64,000 bases of DNA from Brachionus rotundiformis (taxonomy: Eukaryota; Rotifera; Eurotatoria; Ploima; Brachionidae): contig JAESIW010000200.1 of assembly GCA_016802295.1 (NCBI GenBank), positions 4,894,336-4,958,335 of the forward strand. The letters run 5' to 3'. Both the position numbers and the translations under genes were made by a program. A model generated the notes under the pieces. The model ran no database searches. It saw only the letters and a list, made by a program, of their open reading frames with translations, and was not told the origin of the DNA. Positions 1-11,363 of this stretch are shown one piece after another (position 1 is the first letter of the stretch; the number at the start of each line of letters is the position of its first letter).

Positions 1-519
1 AACAAATGGAACTAGAGAACACATTGGTCTATCTAGTTTTGATTTTCTAATGTTATTAAATGAACAGTTTAAATTTGTAAATAAATCATATATTTGAAAT
101 TTTTCAGGTTGATCTTGCACAAATATGACTAAATCTGTTCTCCATTTAGTTGGTTCATTTTTTAAAGCTTCAATCCAACTTCTATACAACCAAGAAAATT
201 CATGAACGTAATGACTATATTGATCGATTGGAAAATATAAAATAATAGCTCTTATGATTCGAATTCTAAAAGTTGAATCTGGTGATGGAAGCGAAAAATC
301 ATTGTATGATGATTTATTAGCTAAATTGTATGAAGGAATAAAATTTGTTTTTAATTCACATTCTTGTATCCAAGGATACAATTTTATGTAGCTGAAATTT
401 AAATGTTGGCTGTTATTATCATTTAATCTAACTGAATTCGTTTTTGAAATCCAAAAATGAATAAATATATTTAAAATAACTAACAAAAAAAGATAAACTT
501 TAAATTTAAATTTTTTCAT
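1..519 (-). CDS. Type II membrane protein, possible DUF7164-like, 3' part outside window
   Basis: An open frame of 173 codons runs from an ATG at 519-517 off the left edge without a stop. The protein starts with a short basic stretch (MKKFKFK) and one hydrophobic segment at about residues 8-24 (VYLFLLVILNIFIHFWI), the layout of a signal anchor. A lumenal or extracellular domain follows, containing WLYRSWIEAL near residue 110 and TDLVIFVQD near residue 127. The overall look resembles uncharacterised proteins with a glycosyltransferase-like fold that I recall as DUF7164, common in rotifers. That assignment is from memory and tentative; no catalytic motif can be read in the visible part. It lies about 220 bp downstream of the rhophilin stop on the same strand. 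Confidence 0.65.
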   Translation of the reverse strand, partial: MKKFKFKVYLFLLVILNIFIHFWISKTNSVRLNDNNSQHLNFSYIKLYPWIQECELKTNFIPSYNLANKSSYNDFSLPSPDSTFRIRIIRAIILYFPIDQYSHYVHEFSWLYRSWIEALKNEPTKWRTDLVIFVQDQPEKFQIYDLFTNLNCSFNNIRKSKLDRPMCSLVPFV

Positions 520-739
520 AATTTTATTCTAGCGAAAAAGAAATTCAATCAAAAATCTCATAATAACATATGATACAAAGTATATAAAAACATTATATAA
601 TTCGCCAAAGTCATCAACATAATCGACATAAAGGTAATTTTATTAGAAAAACTAGAAAAAATCACATATAGCAATTAAAAAATAATTGAATTTAAATAAA
701 TAATTTTTAAATAAAGCATTTTTTTGGCTGTTCAAATTG

Positions 740-3700
740 TTAAATAGTTTTATAAAAAATTTCATTTTTTCTATTTTTTAAAATATTATTTGTACCGTCT
801 GTTCTTTCTAAGTTTTTTGGTTTGATTCGTTTTTTTAATTTTTTTTCATTCACATTGCTACGAAAATTAGGCAAAGGTGGTATTTTTTGAATATTTGGAA
901 TATTTGTATCAAGTTTTTTACTCTCGTCTCCTTCAAATGCAGTAGATGTGTTGAATATATTGAGTTTTTTTTTGAATCTTCTTCCTAAAGTAATTGTATT
1001 CGTTATTGGAGTTCTAATTGACTTGATATTGTTCCAAAACGCAATATTGTCTTTCGCTTCTTTCTCTTGATCTTGCTTTGGTGAATATAAATTATTGGTC
1101 GATCTAAATAAATTATTTAATTTGCATCTAGACCACTTTTCATTCAACCCATTTGAATTCTTGGCCATATGGCAAATTTTATTAGCAGCTGTAGTGACAA
1201 AATTATTTTCAATTAAATTAACAAAAGGAGATTTAGACCGTGTTGAACTAATTCCATTTGGTAACTTAAAAATTCTATGCTTTCGCCTTTCCGATTTGGA
1301 ACACGTTTTTTTATCAGTATCAGACTTATTCCACCATATATGATTTTCAATTAAATCAGGCTCATCTGAATTAAAATTCGTTGATAGAATTTTTTTACAG
1401 CTTTTTGGACTCAATATAGCGTTTTCAGTTTTATCAAAGCAATTTTTAATTTTATTGTTAATATTATCTTCACAAAATATTGGAACTTCACGAGGTATTG
1501 CTTTACAACTAAGTAATGTAAGTTTAACACTTGTTTGCTGAGAGCGAATTTTAGACACAACTTCATTGTGTTTTGCCCATCGGACATCATTGTCTTGTAT
1601 AGCAATTATGAAATCACCTTGACGTATCCCTGCACACTATTTTTAAATAAATTTTAAATAGACATTTTTGGAAAATAATTAATTTAAGTTGCAAAAAATT
1701 ACATAAGCATAAGAGTTTTGATCTACATTATTAATCCTTACTGGTGAATCACCTTTAACAGTTATACCAAAAGTTGGATTGTTCGGCAATTTACGTAAAA
1801 TGCAGCTATATGGTATTGAAAGCTCATTTTCACTTGAGTATACTTTGATTGGTCCTAATAAATTGAAAAAATCGGTTGAATCATAATTATCGAAAATAGG
1901 ATCCATAGATTCTATAATTGTGTCTTCGTTAAGTATTGCTTTAGTTTTAATATTTAATTTAAATAATATTTATCAATAAAATAAAATTGTTTTACTATTA
2001 ATTGGTAGAAGATCAATCAGTTCCTCATCAAGCTCTTCTGAACCTGTTTTCTCTAATTCCATGAACTTTTCTAATGATCTAATTAAAATTATTTTAAATA
2101 AACTATCAAGTTTATGAAATAATGTAAATAAAGAATTATATTTTTTGATATTATAACCACAAATATTAACTTAGGTAAATTAAAAAAAAAATCAAATTTT
2201 ATCATGTTGATCACTTTAAATAGTGGAAGTATTCATTGATTAAAATCAGGAATCAGAACATCATGAGTCCAAAACATCAATAATTATTGATGTTTTAGAA
2301 TTGACTAATTGATTAGTTAATAAAAATAAACTTAAACTATTGAATTAATTTTTATGAAAACATTTGGTGTACAGAATTTAATTAAATGTATGATTAATAT
2401 GCAAAAACTTGAACAATAATTTCTTTAAACGATTTTTATAATGAATTTAACTATTTTTTAATTTTTTTTAAGTTTTTAAAAATCAAACTTTTAAAAATCT
2501 CACATTTCATGGTAATGCTGCAAAATATTATGTAAATAGTCATTTTTGGAAAATTTTCTACAAAATGAATGTTGACGAATAGCTTCCTCTTGTAAAATAA
2601 TTGACTCTCTTAAATGCGATTTAGCTTTTAAAAAAAAATTATTTTTTAAAAAAATTCAGTTTTATTTGAATAATACCAAGATAAATTCGTTTTTTGTTTC
2701 CCAAAATTTTATTACTATATAGCATTTGTTGATCATGAAACAATTTTTGAAAGTAGTTCTTCGGAGAGCTAACAGTTGTTTGTTCATTTAAATTTGTAAT
2801 AGGAACATTAATAGACTTGATTCTACTACGATCATGTAGCGAATCGAATTTAATTTGAACTTCTTCTAAATAACATATATTTTCTAACCCATTTATAGTT
2901 AAGGCAAGTGCAGCAAAATAATGGGACAGGCCATTCAAATATAGAGATTTAACTTTGATCAAATAATACCATATTTCAGGTAAATAGCTTTTAATTGGTT
3001 GGTTATTTGCCAATTTGTTGCTTATTTGGTCGTAGATTTGAGAAACCTTAATAAAAAATTCAAATTTTAATTCTATAAATCTAAAATACACTAAAAAACT
3101 AATTACATTAGCATAGATTTTTGAGCAATTTATAAAAGAGTCAAAACAATGTTTAATGTCGTATAAATCAAGGTGGTTATTGGTAATAAGAAGCATCTTG
3201 GCTTTTATTTCGTAAGCTTGTGAGATAAATATGTCATAAAATAAGTAAAGCATGAAAGGACTCATATCTAGACTTGGTGAATTGGAAAAATTGGTATTTA
3301 AATAATTAACACATCCAGCTGCTTTGAGCCAATAAACCATTTGATCCTCTAGTTTTTGATGGTTAATATCACAGCAGATCGCAGCTAACTGTGAGTACAA
3401 AGCAGAACAATTATACAATATTGAAGCTTTTTCGAATTGAATTGATTTTTGGGTAGATTCAATACCATTTATCGAGTCGTACCAAGTAAAATGAATTTGA
3501 TTGCATTGTGAATTCTGAAAGAATCGCTTTTCTATCACATTTAAAGACACATAGTACTCAAAAAGTTGAGCTAAACTTTCCTCTGTTGGCTCAGAACATG
3601 TAAGAACTGAAGACTTTTTTTTTTTTAAATCTTTTAATTTGATAATAATTTAAAACTTACTTGTCTAAAACATGTAAATTGCTTTATTTGTTCATTGAAT

Positions 3701-4350
3701 AAATTAGGATTTTCACGGTAATGACTTAAAATAAAATTTCTAAATCCTTCTGAAAAGTCTATATTATTTGAAGTTTCTTTGAAATTAAGGTAAATCATTA
3801 TATCAGCGCTTTTTGTGAGAAACTCGTCCAAGCTATATTTTAAATCCTTTTTTAAACTTGATTGGTTTTTGAGTATTGGCGTATTGATGCCTGTCGAATG
3901 TATCGGAGTTGATTTACTTGACGATGATGAAGGTGAAAAAGATAGTGAATTATTTATTGTGGTTGGAATAGAGATAGGTATTAATTCACTAAAGAACAGT
4001 TCACTTTGGCTTGATTCATTCTCATTATTCGAGTAAATTAAATTTTTTATTGTCCTCAATGCAGGAGAATTAAAAGTGTAAAATGATGCTGATGAAGAAG
4101 AGCTGTATGAAGCTATTGAATCTGTCTGACTGCATAATTCACTTTGATTATCAAGGCGATTGTATAAAAATTTTTGTTTGTTAAATTTGTAAGCGTTCAT
4201 ATTTTTTATTTTTGCTAAAGTTAAATCGCAGTTAATTTCTGCTAATTGGTCTTTAAGATACTTTATGTTTGATTCAGAGAATGCTATTTCCAATTTAAGA
4301 TTTCGTTCTATTTGTTCATTGCAACAAACCCTTGTGGTAGATAAAACATT
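740..4350 (-). CDS. RHPN: Rhophilin-like protein (HR1 - BRO1 - PDZ)
   Basis: A multi-exon gene. The first readable exon (about 4350-3661) carries an HR1-like Rho-binding segment (ERNLKLEIAFSESNIKYLKD, aligning with the VALELSFVNSNLQLLKE stretch of rhophilins). A serine-rich insert follows, then the start of a BRO1 domain. Donor CTTAC at 3656-3660 and acceptor at 3607-3608 join it to LTCSEPTEESLAQLFEYYVS and on to FTWYDSINGIES and FEKASILYNCSALYSQLAA, which are typical BRO1 blocks. Further exons at about 2627-2480 and 2090-1990 complete BRO1 and a linker. The PDZ domain is split between about 1925-1680 (NNPTFGITVKG) and the exon ending at 740. Rhophilins bind GTP-Rho and scaffold actin regulators. 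The 5' end is unresolved: no convincing Met was found upstream of 4350. The C-terminal tail of roughly 250 residues is basic and not recognisable. Confidence 0.85.
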
Positions 4351-4379
4351 AAAAAATTAAATCTGGGAAACCGTATAAA

Positions 4380-5588
4380 ATTAGAACAACCTTTAAAGAA
4401 AATTAATTATATTAAGTTCATAGTCAAATTTATCAGTTTTATTAATGCTGATTTGATTTAGTTTTGAAGAAATAAATAACTACTAATGCTTCCCATAAAA
4501 TTATTATCAAAATTTTGGTATAAATTTAACCAACTCGCCGGGAAACAAGGTCTCCTATGGATTTATTTTTTATTGTATAAATAAATAATTCCTATAGTAA
4601 GAAAATTTTTGTGTATCTTTAATTGTAAATATCTACCTATTTTTTTCAAATCTGGTTTTTCAATCTAAATAATGAAAAAATAAATATCTTTCAATATTGT
4701 ATGAAAATTACTCCACAAATAAATTATTATTCTTCATTTAAAATTTTTAAAATGTAAAATTAAGCAAATTCCGAATGGTAATTAAAAAATTTGACATTAT
4801 TTATGGTTTGGAAATTATGACTTTCTTAGAGATTTAAAATTTGACTTACAGACTATATTCCAAAAATTTGTTTTAAAAATATCAATCAATTCATCCTTTA
4901 GAAAGTGTCAGATTATATAAAAATAAATATTAAACTAGTTAAATTTTAGAATAGCCACTTAACGAATAAAAAATCAAATCTTGTCTATAATTTTTAAAAT
5001 GATAAAAAAATTCTCTTGTTTTTATGACTAAAACTTGAGCTAACTTTAAACTAAGCTTTATAGTCAATTTAAGCTGGATTTAAATGATAAAATAAAAATT
5101 TTTAATGATTAAATCTATAAAATGTTAATATCAAGGTCTCTCACTTTAACAAATTAATAGCTCCGTGTTTAATACGCGATTCTTTATTTATTAGATCAGT
5201 TATTTTGATTCGTTTTTGTCTATTAGACTCAAGTTTCTTTTGATTAATCTTAAATAACTGAGATTATTTCATTAAAAAAAAACGGCGAAACAATCTTACA
5301 TATTTTTGCTCGGTCTCTTCATAATCATTGAGAAAACAATTTATGTCGGATCTGATCATTTATGATACTATTTGATTCTAAAATCCAATCTAATTAGATT
5401 AAAGGCTCTTAATCTCTAAATAAACATTTTTTAAAATCCTTTATTCAAATATTTTACGAACAAAAATTAAAATAAAAAGGCAGTAAGATAAGAACAAGAA
5501 GAAAAAAGTGTCCATTAGCTGTCCCATTTTTTTTATTAAGGTCAACAAATTTCAGAACTATTTTTATCAAAAAAAATTTTTTTATTTT
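4380..5588. other. Intergenic stretch
   Basis: About 1.2 kb of very AT-rich DNA between the rhophilin 5' end and the GTDC1 stop. It probably contains the missing 5' exon and promoter of rhophilin. I see no conserved coding segment, RNA gene or repeat. Confidence 0.5.
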
Positions 5589-7772
5589 CTAAAGTTCAAA
5601 TATTGAAATGAAATCTTTTTTTAAAAAATCCCATTTAAATTTATCAAAATAATTTCTCGTATCAATTATTTCGGATAAAAATTTTTCGCTTGACTTAATT
5701 TGGCGTGATAAGCGAAATTGCTTTGGCCGTGAACAAATTTGTTTTAATTTTTTGACAAGTTGAGCCTCTGTCGAATATAAGCATTCTTTTGGATATAATT
5801 CCGGATAAACGAGCCTATTTGGAAGTAAAGGATATGCGCCCAACATACATGCTTCCATTCTTTAAAAAAATCATAATTTTTCGAATGTCAATTTTAAGAA
5901 TACTAACACTGATACACCGAAAAATTCATGTAAACTTGTAGATATGATTAAATCGCTTTGACTTAATACTTCAAAGTATTCTATTTTACTTGATAAAAAA
6001 CCCCATTTGTCAATTTTAGAATTTAAAACTTTCTTTGCTTCATTAAATATATCTTTTTTTATTCTAGGTTAATTAGAGAGTAAAATAATTAAATCCGTCA
6101 AATACCAGGTATTTGAGTGAACTGTTCACCAATTACATTTAGTCGAAAGTCAATTCCCATATTTTGAATTTTAAATAAAGCATTGAAAAACTCACTTGGA
6201 TTTTTATCATGCTCCCAGCGATGAGACCAAAGAATCGAAATGGGACGATCTTAAAAATATTTTTTGAATTATTTAAAAAAAAACAAAAACAGTTTTCAAT
6301 AAAAAATGTTTTTTTTAATAATGTATGCTCATTTTAAATGTAAATTGATTTTAGCCTTTTTAATGATTCTTCTAAAAATTTACCTTAACTTAATTATTAA
6401 TAATTTTTTTGAAAAAAACTTTGATTTTTAGGTAATAAAAAATATCAATTAAGCTGAGGTCAAAGGCTGAATGCATTTAGGAGAAAAAAACAACTAAAGC
6501 TATAAATTAAAAAATATAGCAGGTAATTGAAATTAAACCTGCATTGATTAAATTTAATTTAAAGTCAATTGAGCATTCAAAAAATCATTTGCCGTAAAAT
6601 GTTAATTTAATGTCGCTTTGGTAATAAAATAAAACAGGATTTAAAAAATAATAAAATTCAAAAAATATTCGCATTGCTTGTAATTAGAATAATTTAAAAA
6701 ATCATTTACTTGAATATTTTTCCATACTTAATGTATCAATAAGTTGATTTAGGATAGTTTTATTTATAATTGAATTTATCAAGTTTTGACTTAAATTTAT
6801 TGGAAAATAAAGTACTAAGCATTTGGGTTCTAAATCTTTTTCCACATTTAAACGAATACGGTAATCTGGGATTTTCTTTAGAAACGAATTAATGTTGGAT
6901 AAGAATGTTGTCCGATTGTAGTTAGAATTAAAGTAAATGATATCTGCTACAAGGCTTTAAAAAAAAGAAATTTTATAATTTTAAAAAATAGTCCTTAAAA
7001 AACCTCGTGAGTATCTGATTGTAACCATATTGGAAGTCTCTTTGTTGTTTATTTTCGATAGGATTTGTGTTTCGTGTAGATTGATTCTGAGTTGGATAGA
7101 CTAGTTGGTTTTCATGAAAATAAACAATCTTTTTAGCATTTCCTAAGTCTTTCCTAAGCGATATCAGCTCTGATAAATTCAAGACAGAACTTGTGAATAT
7201 TAATCTTAAATTAATTAAAGAATATATATTAATTAAGATTAGTAATATATATTTTTTTAAAAATCGTTATATTTAAAGGATATAATAAAGCATAAATATC
7301 GTATTACTCGAACTTATCTAGGTCAGTATTATTTAAAACAATCTTCCTTTTTAGAAAAAATGTAATTTAATTCAATTTTTAAATGATTCTACTCAAATTA
7401 TCCTAAATTAATTTCAGAACAGTCATAAGATAATTAAACGTAATATTTTTATTTCCCTTGATAAATTTTAACTATCTAAAACAAAAATTAAATTAGCTGA
7501 AAATTTATAATTAATTTATTTTTTAATTTAAAAAAGCATTTCAAACTTTCTTACTTATAATTATGTTCTTTTGGTATTATTTGACTAAAATACAAAGCTG
7601 AACATCTAGCACGCCAGTGCCATTTTTTTGAAGACATAGAAAATAAATCATATTTTTTCGTAAATTTTAATTCCTCCTCAATCAAGTCAATTAATTGTTT
7701 ATGACTACCGCCATAAAATGCTTCTATGATGCAAATTTCACCAGTGGCTTTTAAATCAAATATACTCATCAT
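5589..7772 (-). CDS. GTDC1: GTDC1-like tRNA-queuosine mannosyltransferase
   Basis: Exon 1 (7772 to about 7550) encodes IIEAFYGGSHKQLIDLIEEE and KKWHWRARCSALYFSQ, signature blocks of glycosyltransferase-like domain-containing protein 1. Further exons give LNLSELISLRKDLGNAKKIV, YFHENQLVYPTQ and RDFQYGYNQILT (about 7195-7010), a spacer region (6960-6700), SILWSHRWEHDKNP (about 6250-6110), a segment with STSLHEFFGVSV (about 6060-5900), and the last exon with EACMLGAYPLLPNRLVYPEL (5858-5589). This matches the family from end to end, with the GT4 C-terminal EFFG...EA...PNRLVYPE region intact. GTDC1 (QTMAN) was recently shown in vertebrates to mannosylate queuosine in tRNA-Asp; that role here is inferred from homology. 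Two Met codons open the frame, and about ten residues precede the conserved IIEAFYGG. Confidence 0.9.
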
Positions 7773-8097
7773 CTATCTTTATCAAACTATTATAGATTAT
7801 TTTTAACTCTGGTTTTGGTTTAGTACTCCCAAATTAAAAAAATTGAATATTTGTAAATAAATAATAGAAAAATAGTTTTTTTTTATCTATTTTATTGAAA
7901 AAAATATAAAACATTATGTTTATTTTTAAAAATTGATCAATTTTTTTATAAAAGTATTGTTATTCTAGCTAAATTAACTATAAAAAATAAATGAAAATTA
8001 GAAAAAAAATTATAACAAAAAGACGAAAATTCAATAAATTGTAATTTCCTTGCTTTTTCCCCCAAAAATTTTGTAGCTAAATTCTTAAAAATCTAAT
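7773..8097. other. Intergenic stretch
   Basis: AT-rich spacer of 325 bp between the GTDC1 start and the stop of the SPFH gene. It must hold the GTDC1 promoter and 5' UTR. No distinct element was recognised. Confidence 0.5.
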
Positions 8098-9566
8098 CTA
8101 AATACTCAAAATTCCAACCAATTTTTCTGATTTACTCGAAAAACCATTTTCTGAAATTTCTTGTCCTGGTTTTAATATACGAATGTTTTCGTTGTTGATC
8201 AAAGAAGATAAGTAACAAAAAGAAAGCCTTTTTTGAGTATCATTCACAGATTTTGTACCAAAACTTAATTGATCTAAGCTTTGGTTTAAATACTTTAAAT
8301 GTGTATGCTCAAGTACTGTATTTAAATCATATTTAGCCTTTTTAAGAATCATATTTTGCGCATTTGCCTTAGCATTCTCAATAATTTCGTGAGCTTTATT
8401 CTTAACAGATCTTACCATTCGAGTAGTTTCAGCAATAGTTAAATTGATAATTTTTTGATATTCTTCTTTTTCTTTATATAGTCCATTCAAAATACTCAAC
8501 AAGTTGAGATTGATAATAACTTTTGTAAATTTAATTTCTTGAATATAAAGATTATAAAACTTAATTTGGTAATCATTTTCAAGTCTTTGTTTTAATTTAT
8601 TTCTAAAAACAAATTGTACGTCCAACCGTTTTGTTCGGTAAGATTCAATTGAAAACATTTGTCCAATATTTTTTAATTCACTTGAGCAAACCGACTTTAA
8701 AACTGGTTCTGAATCAGAACCAAATTTTCTGTAAAAAAAGTTCAGCTTGTCAGGACTTAAATAAAAAGTAAAATAGACAATTAAAAATTTCGATAATTGA
8801 ATTTTCATTACTCTATTTTATAAAAGATTTTAAACGATATTTTCACTTGAATTTTATCAGTGGTAAATACTTTTGTATTGTTTAGTTCAATGATTTGAAT
8901 AGTTTTGTTAAATTGTATCAATTTATACCATGGGTAATAAAAATGAAGTCCACTATCAAAAGTTTTATCATGTAAATGACCAGTAATTGAACTCTGGGCT
9001 AATGCAATCTATTAAATAATTATTACTAATTAGAAGTCTTAAATTTTTTAAATATGTTTTATGTTTTAATTAAAGGCTTAATTTATCTTAACTTTTTAGA
9101 AACTTACTTTGTCATATTTTACTCCGTAAAAAAATTTAGGTCCTGAGTATATCATCAAACCAAAAACAAGTAATAACAAATATATTAAACCCTTTGTTTT
9201 AATGAATAATTTTGGCATTTGAGATGAACCTATATTTTCTTGATTATTTTGATTTTGTGTATTCTGATTATTTGAATTTTCAAAATCAGTTGGGTCATCA
9301 TTTCTAAGTAATGGACCAAGTTCTTCTGATATTGCTGATTCTACATCTTCATTATATTCTTTTACGACAGGTTCAATAGCTTCTTCTTTATTTTTTTCTA
9401 TTAGAGGTTCGTTGGCATTGTCATTATCTGAATCAGAATCTAATTTTGTTTCAATTTCATTAGCTGTTGAAATGTTGGCGGAATAAAAAGCTGATATTTC
9501 TTCGTCAAAGTTTTCATCATTATTACTTTCATTAGATTCTAATTCTTCTAGTTCTATATCATCCAT
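8098..9566 (-). CDS. Single-pass SPFH/band-7 domain protein with acidic N-terminus
   Basis: Three exons assemble to about 437 residues: 9566-9108, 9008-8812 and 8755-8098. The introns are 99 and 56 bp; the second (donor GTAATG at 8811, acceptor at 8757-8756) restores FKIFYKIDPDKLNFFYRKFG, the conserved core of band-7 domains. Residues 1-125 are extremely Asp/Glu/Asn-rich. A hydrophobic segment at about 130-146 (GLIYLLLLVFGLMIYSG) is followed by FDSGLHFYYPWYKLIQFN and the rest of the SPFH domain to about residue 300. A helical, Lys/Ala-rich region (KNKAHEIIENAKANAQNMIL) follows, as in stomatin and prohibitin relatives. SPFH proteins form oligomeric membrane scaffolds. I cannot place this one in the stomatin, prohibitin, erlin or flotillin subfamilies. 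The acidic N-terminus would lie on the opposite side of the membrane from the SPFH domain. Confidence 0.75.
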
Positions 9567-9688
9567 TTCTAAGATTAAAAATAAATTTTAATTAGCTAAA
9601 AAAAAACAAAAAAAACAGTATTGGATTTTTAAGTCCAGTTTGTTGTTTGTATTGTTTAAAATTTAAAAATTAATTTATAATTTATTTA

Positions 9689-10767
9689 TCAAATTAAATT
9701 CGAATCAAAGTAATTTAAAAGTTCAAAATGTAAATTGACATCATAATCTTCATTTTCTTTTTCCTGAAAATAATAAATATTTTTTTTATTTACATAAAAT
9801 TTTTCAAGAAGTTCTAAAAATGTGTTATATTCTTGCACAGCTATGAATTTTTGACTTTTTAATTGATATGGTGTAGTAAATATATAGCATGACCATTGAA
9901 ATCTTTTTATACTTTGAATGATTTCTTCTGATGTTATCCAACTGTTAGTAGATCCTGAATGACCTCCATCAAGCCAAAAAACGTGTTTTATTTGACTCAA
10001 GAATTCTGTTATTTCTCTGAATTCAGGACTTGGCTCTATAGTTAAGTTCAATTCATTACAAAATTGGTTTAAAACAACGCATCCCTTACTAAAACCACAT
10101 AAAATAATTGGTAATTTTTCATCAATTTTATCATCATGATGAGAATTATATTCAGTAAAAGATTTTGAATAAAGTTTTCGTATGTGATCGATGCATCGAA
10201 TTTTCTGGAACTTCTCACTGCTTTGAATTGTCATTGTTCTTATTGAATTTTCTTCATTCTGATCGAGCTTTGATGAAATATCAGACGAATTTAGAACTGG
10301 AATTCCAAAATCGGTTGATGAAACAAAATTAGAATAGCTAAGAGTAAATAATTTATAGCAGAAAAATGTTTTTGAATTTTTAATACTTAGCAAATGACTT
10401 AAGGTGAAAATAATCAGCTCGAATAATCAAAATATTGGCGGAGGTCTCTGGGGTTTTAGAAAACTTTTTTTCTAATAAATGACCAGTTGCAATCAGATTC
10501 CATTTTGTGAATAATCGACAAGTTGAACTTTTATTCATTTCATCCTCGTAGTTCTTTTACATATTAAATTATGCGTATTTGGTAAATGATTCAATGAGTG
10601 CTTACCTGAATATCACCACCAAAATAAATAAGATTATATTTGGCATCGAATTGAGTGCATTTGAGAATAATGACATCATTAAAACAATCACTATTCCCCT
10701 CTAGTTTTCTTAAAATATAATGATTTGAATTGTCGTTTATGCTTTGTTGTTCTATATCTACAGACAT
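9689..10767 (-). CDS. C2orf69: C2orf69-like (UPF0565) protein
   Basis: Exon 1 (10767-10606) starts MSVDIEQQ and ends YNLIYFGGDIQ, matching the YFPGDVQ block of C2orf69. Exon 2 begins with NYEDEMN after an AAAAG acceptor. A 49-bp intron near 10390-10340 joins HLKSFA to NYSNFVSSTDFGIP. The last exon carries the diagnostic serine-hydrolase-like motif IILCGFSKGCVVLNQF and, later, HVFWLDGGHSGSTNSWIT, both near-identical in spacing to the vertebrate protein. Known family facts: human C2orf69 is associated with mitochondria and its loss causes a severe early-onset multisystem disease; its enzymatic activity is not settled. No clear mitochondrial presequence is visible here. An in-frame stop lies upstream of the chosen Met, supporting this start. 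Confidence 0.85.
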
Positions 10768-10799
10768 TTCAGTCTTTTTAACATTACTAGCTTCATTTG

Positions 10800-11363
10800 T
10801 TTTTTTTCATATATTTTAAAAAATTAGTTTTAATTATGAATTCATAAAACTATTTTAAAATCATAAATTAAAATCAAAATAATTTAAATTCAAATATTGG
10901 ATTATTTTCAGTTCTGAATAAAGATTAAATCCAAGTTTCGGAATTAAACATGCATTAATATTATATATATTATAAAATAACACAGTTATATAAAAACATC
11001 AAAAATTTTGTTACAGTTTCATAAGATTGATAAATATGACCGGTTATAGTTAAAAATTATCACACATCATTTTAAAAAATTAAATTAAATTATAAAGATT
11101 TTGTTCAAAAATAAAATAAAAATTTATTTGTAATAAAAATAAATAAATAATTTAAGTTACATTTTTATTAAACCGCCATCAAACGATTAAAATTTAAAAA
11201 AAAAATAAAAATACAGATTATTAATACTCTTCACCTAAAAGGTGCAAATGATATTTTGTGAATATATATCAAAAAAAAAAAACAAAATGAAACTAAAATT
11301 TCACTAAAATGGTCTATAGCACCTGATTTTATAAATCTACTTTTTTAATTAATAAGCTAAAAA
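10800..11363. other. Intergenic stretch
   Basis: About 560 bp of AT-rich DNA with A/T homopolymer runs between the C2orf69 start and the OSGIN stop. It should contain the OSGIN 3' UTR. Nothing else was recognised. Confidence 0.5.
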
